NCBI GenBank assembly: GCA_947372005.1
Contig: CANBRV010000128.1
Coordinates: 1 to 6,476, forward strand
DNA length: 6,476 nt
Source of the DNA: Comamonadaceae bacterium
GTDB taxonomy: Bacteria; Pseudomonadota; Gammaproteobacteria; Burkholderiales; Burkholderiaceae_C
Direction: 5' to 3'
In this document: piece after piece, positions 1 through 4,289 of the stretch
Numbering within the stretch: the stretch's first letter is position 1
Layout of the letters: each line of letters begins with the position of its first letter
Notes under the pieces: model-generated
What the model was told of the DNA's origin: nothing
The model's database searches: none
The model's input: the letters and a program-made list of their open reading frames with translations, nothing else
Program-made: the position numbers and the translations under genes

Positions 1-615
1 CTCGCAACCCTCGATCAATTCATTCAATCCACCAAAAACGGACGCGCCGAATTTGTACAAACCGTTACTGCGCCAAGCAGTGGTAGCGGTGCGGATATGA
101 AAGCGGGCAAGGTCAAACTCTCACGCGGCACATTCGAGTTTTTACGTCCTAATCGCTTTAAGTTCATCTACACCAAACCGTTTGAACAAAGCATCATTGC
201 CGATGGGCAAACGCTGTGGCTACACGACGTAGATTTGAATCAAGTGACCTCGCGCAAGCTCTCCAGCGTGATGGCAGGTAGCCCCGCTGCATTATTTGCC
301 TCAGCCCCCAATCTGCAAGCCTTGCAGGCCGAGTTCACGCTGCAAGCCTTATCCGATAGGGGGGGCGATGGTCTAGAGTGGGTTCAAGCTACGCCAAAAG
401 CCAAAGGCAAGCAAGACAATGGTAGCTTGCTGCAAAGCGTCAAAGTCGGCTTCAAACAAACGTCTGCTGGCGTTGAAATTGCTGCGTTAGAGATGGTGGA
501 CAGCTTTGGGCAAACGTCAGTGATTAAGTTTGAGAAGGTTCAGATCAATACCAACCTTACGTCAGCGCACTTCAACTTTAAAGTGCCTGCTGGTGTGGAT
601 GTGATTAGGCAATAG
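1..615 (+). CDS. lolA: Outer-membrane lipoprotein carrier protein LolA, 5' end outside the window
   Basis: LolA is the periplasmic chaperone that takes lipoproteins released by LolCDE and hands them to LolB at the outer membrane. The reading frame is open from base 1, so the visible 204 residues continue upstream; the start codon and signal peptide are missing. Family features seen are the early AEFVQTV strand, the RPNRFKFIYTKPFEQ segment followed by IIADGQTLWLHDVDLNQVT, and the C-terminal FNFKVPAGVDVI. These match the usual LolA order (Phe/Gln-rich first strand, RPxxFxWxYxxPxxQ, DGxxLWxYDxDLxQVT, FxxPxGxDVI). The C-terminus is complete, ending in TAG at 613-615. In many proteobacteria lolA sits directly before rarA; here about 2.3 kb of accessory DNA separates them. 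The next gene is convergent, with only 5 bases between the stop codons, and no hairpin terminator is visible in that gap. Confidence 0.95.
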   Translation, partial: LATLDQFIQSTKNGRAEFVQTVTAPSSGSGADMKAGKVKLSRGTFEFLRPNRFKFIYTKPFEQSIIADGQTLWLHDVDLNQVTSRKLSSVMAGSPAALFASAPNLQALQAEFTLQALSDRGGDGLEWVQATPKAKGKQDNGSLLQSVKVGFKQTSAGVEIAALEMVDSFGQTSVIKFEKVQINTNLTSAHFNFKVPAGVDVIRQ

Positions 616-620
616 AGTGA

Positions 621-1031
621 TCATTTTTTATTAGATGCCGGCGGATTCTTCGCACAAGCAAAGTCTTCCATCAGTGCGAAGCGAATCAACGAGTGTGCTC
701 GGATATGTCTTTTTGCTGGATTGATTTCTAGGTACTTGAAAACAATATCTCTGATTTGAACAAATGTAATTTTGCTATTGCCAAAACAAATATGAGGTAT
801 CTTAAAAGACTCTGAAGTAGACGCTTTATCTCCCAGAGAAGAGAAGATTTCGTAGGTTAGATAGAAGTCTTCTGCATCTAGTACGCCGTCGAGGTAGGCA
901 TAGCCTCTAAGACTCACGCTTGAATCATTCGAGCTGAGCCATGCATAGAGTTCATTACCAGTCGTTTCTGCGCGAGCAACACTGAGAGTTAGAGCTAATA
1001 GACACCCGAGGGCGAATCTAGTCTTCTGCAT
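621..1031 (-). CDS. Small secreted protein resembling the Rap1a/Tai immunity family
   Basis: The 136-residue product has a clear Sec signal peptide (basic start, hydrophobic LGCLLALTLSV, likely cleavage after ARA at residue 21). The mature part has the pattern of Rap1a/Tai proteins, periplasmic immunity proteins known from type VI secretion effector pairs: GNELYAWL near 25-32, GYAYLDGVLDA near 43-53, a Cys at 82, QIRDIVFKYLEINPAKRH near 92-109, and an Ala/Leu helix ending in Cys 126. Many members carry further cysteines just before the GYxxG motif; this one has none there, leaving only the 82/126 pair. The ATG start is supported by AAAGGAG six bases upstream (1038-1044). No effector gene is adjacent, so an immunity role is inferred; many family members are orphans of unknown function. 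The gene looks more AT-rich than its neighbours, which suggests transfer. Confidence 0.72.
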   Translation of the reverse strand: MQKTRFALGCLLALTLSVARAETTGNELYAWLSSNDSSVSLRGYAYLDGVLDAEDFYLTYEIFSSLGDKASTSESFKIPHICFGNSKITFVQIRDIVFKYLEINPAKRHIRAHSLIRFALMEDFACAKNPPASNKK

Positions 1032-1037
1032 AATTGA

Positions 1038-1044
1038 CTCCTTT
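1038..1044 (-). promoter_or_regulatory. Ribosome binding site of the Rap1a-like gene
   Basis: On the minus strand AAAGGAG lies six bases before the ATG at 1029-1031. This is a near-consensus Shine-Dalgarno sequence and fixes the start of the Rap1a-like gene. Confidence 0.7.
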
Positions 1045-1114
1045 AAAAAAACTCTAACATGTTTGAGGCCAATGGGTGCGATTAATGGCTTTGCTTGAAT
1101 GATGGTTTAGCACA

Positions 1115-1217
1115 CATCAAAAACGTTGCATACTCCCTCAAATTCTATATGAGCACCGTCACTTCTTCGCACACCTCACTCCCCGAACGGTTACGCCCAA
1201 CAACCTTAGATGAGGTA
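1115..1217 (+). repeat. Diverged direct copy of the rarA upstream region and first 23 codons
   Basis: This stretch aligns without gaps to 2945-3047, the upstream region and start of intact rarA. By hand count about 77 of 103 positions match. Shared blocks include CATCAAAA, GCATACT, AAATTCTATATGAGC and CGCCCAAC-ACCTTAGA. Weaker similarity may reach back to about 1091. The distance between copies is 1830 bases and both point the same way. Many coding differences are at third codon positions (ACA/ACG, GAT/GAC, GAG/GAA, GTA/GTG), so this is an old or foreign homologue rather than a recent tandem duplication. Confidence 0.85.
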
Positions 1218-1229
1218 GTTTTGCCGTGA
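1149..1229 (+). pseudogene. rarA: Truncated rarA remnant (5' end only)
   Basis: The frame from ATG at 1149 reads MSTVTSSHTSLPERLRPTTL and then DEVVLP before TGA at 1227-1229. Intact RarA starts MSPVTSNNPPLAERLRPTTL and continues DEVIGQEQ. Homology therefore stops at about codon 24 (base 1217-1220), before the Walker A motif, and the last residues come from the sequence fused at the junction. The remaining rarA body is absent here, so the fragment cannot encode an ATPase. It still has the upstream sequence shared with intact rarA and could in principle yield a 26-residue peptide, but no ribosome binding site is visible. The remnant marks the old lolA-rarA junction and shows that the insert arrived by recombination at this locus. 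Confidence 0.85.
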
Positions 1230-1241
1230 CGACGCTTAGGG

Positions 1242-1505
1242 TTACTCATAATGCGACCACATACGCAAGACGCGGACTGTTTTCTCTTTGAGGAAGACTT
1301 CGTAAACGACACGGTGCTGAATATTGATCCGCCGAGAGTAAGCCCCAGCAAGATCGCCAATTAGTTTTTCATAAGGCGGTGGATTTTGAAACGGGTCATT
1401 TTCAAGTATGGCTAACAATTGCTGCGCTTTGGCTTTGAGTCCACTTGCGGCAAGCTTTTTGGCATCTTTGACAGCATGCTTCGCATAGACAACAGACCAA
1501 CTCAC
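1242..1505 (-). CDS. yoeB: YoeB/Txe-family toxin (RelE superfamily mRNA interferase)
   Basis: YoeB-type toxins bind the ribosome and cleave mRNA in the A site; they are held inactive by a YefM antitoxin. The C-terminal half carries the family signature: PPPYEKLIGDLAGAYSRRIN, then IQHRVVYEV, ending RVLRMWSHYE. Residues matching the E. coli YoeB active site (Glu46, Arg65, His83, Tyr84) are the Glu of YEKL, the Arg of QHRVVY and the terminal His-Tyr. The length (87 aa) is normal. The chosen start is GTG at 1503-1505, which overlaps the antitoxin TGA as GTGA, with AAGGAG eight bases upstream (1514-1519). A TTG three bases earlier (1508) is the alternative. The gene follows its antitoxin in one operon. 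All key residues are present, so the toxin looks intact. The stop codon lies about 20 bases from the end of the rarA remnant. Confidence 0.93.
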   Translation of the reverse strand: MSWSVVYAKHAVKDAKKLAASGLKAKAQQLLAILENDPFQNPPPYEKLIGDLAGAYSRRINIQHRVVYEVFLKEKTVRVLRMWSHYE

Positions 1506-1744
1506 CAAGCAAGCTCCTTGGCGCTTTTTGCAAGTGGCTCAGCCATGCCAGCCTTGATGGAGTCGCGCATGCCTGGAATGGCAAGCAAGTACAAAGTTTC
1601 TTGCATGGCGCTCCAGTCTTCCGCTGAAAACAGCACAGCATTGTTGCGTTTGCCAGAAATGATGATGGGCTTGTGCGACTCAGCCGTCTCGTCAATGAGA
1701 CGATAAAGATTTGCGCGGGCTTCGCTGGCGGTGAGGGTTTGCAA
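1502..1744 (-). CDS. yefM: YefM/Phd-family antitoxin
   Basis: The 80-residue product has the Phd/YefM layout. An N-terminal DNA-binding part (TLTASEARANLYRLIDET, residues 3-20) is followed by the strand PIIISGKRNNAVLFSAEDW (26-44) and the helix MQETLYLL (47-54). The C-terminal tail, from about residue 58, is the usual toxin-wrapping segment. The protein neutralises the toxin and, with it, represses its own promoter. The start codon is TTG at 1742-1744, supported by AAGGAA six bases upstream (1751-1756); no ATG lies close by in frame. Order antitoxin then toxin, the four-base overlap, and a promoter with an inverted repeat upstream all fit a complete autoregulated type II module. The unit starts shortly after an attC-like site, so it may be a former integron-type cassette with its own promoter. 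Confidence 0.93.
   Translation of the reverse strand: MQTLTASEARANLYRLIDETAESHKPIIISGKRNNAVLFSAEDWSAMQETLYLLAIPGMRDSIKAGMAEPLAKSAKELAW
1514..1519 (-). promoter_or_regulatory. Ribosome binding site of the toxin gene, inside the antitoxin gene
   Basis: AAGGAG on the minus strand lies eight bases before the GTG at 1505 and inside the last antitoxin codons. It favours GTG over the TTG at 1508 and provides translational coupling of toxin to antitoxin. Confidence 0.6.
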
Positions 1745-1770
1745 TTTTTATTCCTTGAAACAAGCCTCAA

Positions 1771-1799
1771 ATGGTACGTTAATACGTACGCCTTGTCAA
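1771..1799 (-). promoter_or_regulatory. Sigma-70 type promoter of the toxin-antitoxin operon
   Basis: On the minus strand a perfect -35 box TTGACA (1794-1799) is followed by a 17-base spacer and TACCAT (1771-1776), four of six matches to the -10 consensus. Transcription would begin near 1764, giving a leader of about 20 bases that contains the AAGGAA ribosome site. The promoter lies just inside the attC-like boundary at 1827, as expected for a toxin-antitoxin cassette that does not depend on an external promoter. Confidence 0.68.
1774..1789. promoter_or_regulatory. Probable autoregulatory operator of the toxin-antitoxin operon
   Basis: The inverted repeat GTACGT-TAAT-ACGTAC has perfect six-base arms. 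It covers part of the -10 box and most of the spacer of the promoter. YefM/Phd antitoxins bind short palindromes over their promoters (the E. coli YefM operators centre on TGTACA), so this GTAC-containing repeat is the natural operator candidate. Its exact role is inferred from position and symmetry. Confidence 0.6.
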
Positions 1800-1826
1800 C
1801 TTGCAGGAAATTCCTAATTTGTTAAC

Positions 1827-1887
1827 GCTTAACGTTGGAGGACACCGGCAGCCGAAGGCTGTCGCGACTGAGCCGACGGGTTAAAGC
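1827..1887 (-). repeat. attC-like recombination site (integron cassette type)
   Basis: Read on the minus strand, the site begins GCTTTAAC and ends GTTAAGC. These are complementary ends with one bulged T, and the second fits the GTTRRRY pattern of attC R'. Just inside, GTCGG and CCAAC pair with one mismatch. The centre holds a perfect hairpin, CAGCC-TTC-GGCTG. Total length (61 bases) fits the short attC class, and the end CTCCAACGTTAAGC resembles the L'-R' half of known cassettes. The TAA stop of the 141-aa gene lies inside the first end, a common cassette arrangement. The inner arms pair poorly, so the site could be degenerate. A terminator is less likely because no T-run follows the hairpin on either strand. 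Confidence 0.55.
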
Positions 1888-2306
1888 GCATAGAGTTCCG
1901 CCCTATTCGCGCGCAACCAGCTAAAGAAGCGCGGCCCTTCGCTCGGCAAGGAGCGATCATGGCCGGCCAGATTCGCGACTGCTCGCACAATGTATTGAAT
2001 AGCTTCGGTTTCCAACTCAAGGTCGATCGTCTCTTCATCGCGAAGACCTTGCCAATGCTTCAGCCAGTTCTTGCTCCTATTTAAGTGAAGTTGGGTGACC
2101 ACCTTCTCAGGCAATCCGGACATTGCACTAATGCGCTGCTTCAGTTGCGCGAAGGCAGAGTCGCTGCCAAGCATTTCCCCCAAGATTTCTTCGGCAGCGC
2201 CTGCAAGAGTAATGGCGGGGACATAGGCTTTGTTGTCCAAGAACAGTCGGATCGCCCAATCAAGTTGATCGACTGCGGCGTCGAGTTTGGATAATGTGTA
2301 TTCCAT
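1881..2306 (-). CDS. Helical HEPN-like protein of unknown function, cassette-borne
   Basis: The 141-residue product has no signal peptide or membrane segment. It begins MEYTLSKLDAAVDQLDWAIR and LFLDNKAYVPAITLAGAAEE, a pattern shared with a widespread family of small bacterial proteins (LxxAxxQLxxAIxLF followed by an Ala-rich helix). A second motif, NRSKNWLKHW at 76-85 before an acidic DEETIDLE stretch, recalls the NFFKH-ADRDP segment of that family. Arg77 and His84 have R-x6-H spacing, compatible with the HEPN RNase motif, though this is only suggestive. Predicted secondary structure is mainly alpha by eye. The ATG at 2304-2306 follows the attC-like half-site by two bases and has no Shine-Dalgarno sequence, so translation may be weak or depend on read-through from upstream. 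The stop codon is inside the attC-like site at 1827-1887. Function unknown. Confidence 0.75.
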   Translation of the reverse strand: MEYTLSKLDAAVDQLDWAIRLFLDNKAYVPAITLAGAAEEILGEMLGSDSAFAQLKQRISAMSGLPEKVVTQLHLNRSKNWLKHWQGLRDEETIDLELETEAIQYIVRAVANLAGHDRSLPSEGPRFFSWLRANRAELYAL

Positions 2307-2308
2307 GC

Positions 2309-2329
2309 GCTTAAACGTTGGAGTTAGGT
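2309..2329 (-). repeat. Degenerate attC half-site between two cassettes
   Basis: The minus strand reads ACCTAACTCCAAC then GTTTAAGC, two bases before the start codon of the 141-aa gene. It matches the end of the better site at 1827-1840 (CTCCAACGTTAAGC) apart from one added T. ACCTAAC also fits the RYYYAAC form of an attC R'' end. The partner arm and central hairpin expected upstream are not convincing, so only the L'-R' half is supported. With the site at 1827 it delimits a unit of about 480 bases containing only the 141-aa gene. Confidence 0.42.
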
Positions 2330-2334
2330 CTCTC
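2324..2334 (+). repeat. Inverted repeat arm A flanking the secreted-protein gene
   Basis: TTAGGTCTCTC on the plus strand, starting 3 bases past the stop codon of the secreted-protein gene. An exact reverse complement lies at 2880-2890, directly before the ATG of that gene. Part of this arm overlaps the attC half-site. Confidence 0.6.
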
Positions 2335-2336
2335 TC

Positions 2337-2879
2337 TCAGAGCTGACCTCTCACCTTGAAGAACTTTACGGCGAAGGACTCAACCATTTGATCAATCGCC
2401 TTCTTGACGGCATCGGGAGCGGTGGTTCTGCTGCCATAACCAAGAACAGCTTTGGAGAGAAGCTCAGGTGTTGACATCGTTCCCGCCTTGCACTCGACGT
2501 GGTAGGCGATTGGGTAGTCTTTGCCAACTGTCCACACCCCACACCACAACTGCCCAGTACGTTCCTTGCCTGCGGCATCCAGTGAGAAGGGATTTCGCTC
2601 CGTGAAGGGAACCGCTGCGAAGTTGTTCCTGAATCGAAGTCGAAGGTAGTCGTTTAGCTCCTGGCTTTCGAGCCCGGGAATCGTTCCGTCTTCCGCGCCC
2701 TTTGACTCAACAACGATTGATCCGAAGGAATCGACCTTCTTGAACGCGCCGAATAAGGCCTGATCTATTGCCGCTCGCTGCTCCTCGGGCGTCATTTTGG
2801 AGAACACGTCCCACTGGGCGAACGTGGCTGAGGTGGCCAAAAGCGCGATGAGTGGGATAGTAAGTAGGCGATTGCGCAT
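2337..2879 (-). CDS. Secreted protein of unknown function
   Basis: From the ATG at 2877-2879 the product is 180 residues with a typical Sec signal peptide: MRNR, hydrophobic LLTIPLIALLATSAT, likely cleavage FA|QW after residue 21. The mature part contains MTPEEQRAAIDQALFG (29-44), a possible strand SIVVES, a segment LNDYLRLRFRNNF near 75-87, and two cysteines (113 in LWCGVW, 130 in HVECKAG) that could form a periplasmic disulfide. A helical tail VKKAIDQMVESFAVKFFKV ends the protein. A TTG at 2903 would add eight residues, but the signal peptide starts naturally at the ATG, with AGG about eight bases upstream. I do not recognise the family. The gene is framed by an exact 11-base inverted repeat and is followed by an attC-like half-site, so it probably belongs to the same cassette-type insert as the next two units. 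Confidence 0.72.
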   Translation of the reverse strand: MRNRLLTIPLIALLATSATFAQWDVFSKMTPEEQRAAIDQALFGAFKKVDSFGSIVVESKGAEDGTIPGLESQELNDYLRLRFRNNFAAVPFTERNPFSLDAAGKERTGQLWCGVWTVGKDYPIAYHVECKAGTMSTPELLSKAVLGYGSRTTAPDAVKKAIDQMVESFAVKFFKVRGQL

Positions 2880-2890
2880 GAGAGACCTAA
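2880..2890 (-). repeat. Inverted repeat arm B flanking the secreted-protein gene
   Basis: GAGAGACCTAA on the plus strand is the exact reverse complement of 2324-2334. It abuts the ATG of the secreted-protein gene, and its AGG could serve as a weak ribosome binding site. The two arms enclose the whole coding region. Confidence 0.6.
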
Positions 2891-2978
2891 TTTTTGAGTT
2901 CAACGAATGCCGATCGCGGCTCGCTGTAATGGATAGTTCATATGCATCAAAATTGACGCATACTTGCTGAAATTCTAT

Positions 2979-4265
2979 ATGAGCCCTGTAACTTCTAATA
3001 ATCCCCCCCTAGCCGAACGCCTACGCCCAACGACCTTAGACGAAGTGATCGGGCAAGAGCAAGTACTAGGCGCTGGAACCGCGCTGCGTATGGCTTTCGA
3101 GGCGGGTGTGCCGCACAGCGCCATTTTGTGGGGGCCGCCAGGTGTTGGCAAAACGACCATTGCGCGGCTGATGGCTAACGCATTCGATGCGCAGTTCATC
3201 ACCATTAGCGCCGTGCTGGGCGGTGTGAAGGAAATCCGCGAAGCTGTGGAGCTGGCGCAGGCCGCCGCGCTGCTGAATCAGCGCTCCATTGTTTTTGTGG
3301 ACGAGGTGCATCGCTTCAACAAATCGCAGCAAGACGCGTTTTTGCCGCATGTCGAGTCGGGGCTGTTTACGTTTATTGGCGCGACGACTGAAAACCCTAG
3401 CTTCGAAGTCAACTCCGCGCTCTTGTCCAGAGCCGTGGTGTACGTGCTGCAGCCCATATCGGACGTGGGTTTGCGGACGATTTTGGATAAGGCTTTGGCA
3501 GAATCTGGCGGCTTGACTGTAGAAGACGTAGCCGCGCAAACCTTGGTCGCGTATGCCGACGGTGATGCGCGCCGCCTTATCAACACGATTGAAACTTTGA
3601 GCGTGGTGGCCGCTAAAGAAAAGCTCACATCCATCACCAACGACTGGCTGCAAAAAGTACTGGGCGAGCGACTACGGCGCTACGACAAAAGTGGCGAGCA
3701 GTTCTACGACACCATCTCCGCGTTGCATAAATCCGTGCGCGGCTCCGACCCCGATGCGTCGCTGTATTGGCTGGTGCGCATGCTGGATGGCGGTGTCGAT
3801 CCGCGCTACATCGTGCGGCGCTTAATCCGTATGGCTTCCGAGGACATTGGCCTTGCTGACCCCCGTGCGCTAAGGCTTGCGCTGGATGCAGCTGAAACCT
3901 ACGAGCGGCTGGGTTCGCCAGAAGGCGAGTTGACTCTCGCTCAGTGCGTGGTGTATTTGGCAGTCGCGCCCAAGTCGAATGCGGTCTACAAAGCGTTTAA
4001 CGCTACCAAAAAATTTATCAAGCAAGACGGCACAAGACCGATTCCGCTGCACCTGCGAAATGCGCCTACCAAACTGATGAAAGATTTGGACTATGGCAAA
4101 AACTATCGCTATGCCCATGACGAGGAGGGTGCTTTTGCCGCTGGTGAAAGCTACTTCCCTGAGGGATTACCCGCTCAGCAGTTCTACCAACCCGTAGAGC
4201 GTGGGCTTGAGATTAAGATTGCCGCCAAATTAGCGGAACTTAAAGCGCTGAATAAGAAAAATTAG
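2979..4265 (+). CDS. rarA: Replication-associated recombination protein A (RarA/MgsA), AAA+ ATPase
   Basis: RarA is a tetrameric AAA+ ATPase of the clamp-loader clade that acts at stalled replication forks and interacts with SSB. The 428-residue product is complete: Walker A GPPGVGKT (52-59), Walker B IVFVDEVHRF (104-113), sensor 1 FIGATTENPS (132-141), arginine finger in LLSRAVVY (Arg151), sensor 2 GDARRLIN (195-202). The C-terminal RarA domain includes SVRGSDPDASLYWLVRML and the conserved segments HLRNAPTKLMKDLDYGKNYRYAHDEEGAF and YFPEGL. E. coli RarA has 447 residues, so length is normal. The ATG at 2979 is preferred over an in-frame TTG at 2964 because ATGAGC is conserved in the remnant copy while the TTG position is not (TCC there). 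No clear Shine-Dalgarno is present. livH begins 24 bases downstream, so the genes may be co-transcribed. This copy probably arrived with the insert or survived a recombination that left the remnant. Confidence 0.97.
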   Translation: MSPVTSNNPPLAERLRPTTLDEVIGQEQVLGAGTALRMAFEAGVPHSAILWGPPGVGKTTIARLMANAFDAQFITISAVLGGVKEIREAVELAQAAALLNQRSIVFVDEVHRFNKSQQDAFLPHVESGLFTFIGATTENPSFEVNSALLSRAVVYVLQPISDVGLRTILDKALAESGGLTVEDVAAQTLVAYADGDARRLINTIETLSVVAAKEKLTSITNDWLQKVLGERLRRYDKSGEQFYDTISALHKSVRGSDPDASLYWLVRMLDGGVDPRYIVRRLIRMASEDIGLADPRALRLALDAAETYERLGSPEGELTLAQCVVYLAVAPKSNAVYKAFNATKKFIKQDGTRPIPLHLRNAPTKLMKDLDYGKNYRYAHDEEGAFAAGESYFPEGLPAQQFYQPVERGLEIKIAAKLAELKALNKKN

Positions 4266-4289
4266 AAACTAAAGGTTAGGGTCAAACGG

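Noticed and set aside
359..365. Run of seven G in lolA (and seven C at 3003-3009 in rarA) as phase-variation tracts
   Set aside because: Runs of seven are short for switching and both lie in housekeeping genes whose frames are intact.
1402..1770. 122-codon minus-strand frame overlapping toxin and antitoxin
   Set aside because: The product is cysteine-rich and low in plausible structure, while the overlapping YefM and YoeB frames have clear family motifs.
1842..1870. Hairpin CAGCC-TTC-GGCTG as a transcription terminator
   Set aside because: There is no T-run after the hairpin on either strand, and the complementary outer ends fit an attC-like site better.
2324..2890. The inverted repeats as ends of an insertion sequence
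   Set aside because: The enclosed gene is a secreted protein, not a transposase, and no target-site duplication is visible outside the arms.
2953..2981. TTGACG, 17 bases, TATATG as a rarA promoter
   Set aside because: Spacing is ideal, but the -10 box would cover the start codon so transcription would begin inside the gene, and the -35 box is not kept in the remnant copy.
3066..3653. Long minus-strand open frame of 195 codons inside rarA
   Set aside because: It is opposite a complete and strongly conserved rarA gene, has no recognisable domain and no ribosome binding site; it is a codon-bias shadow.
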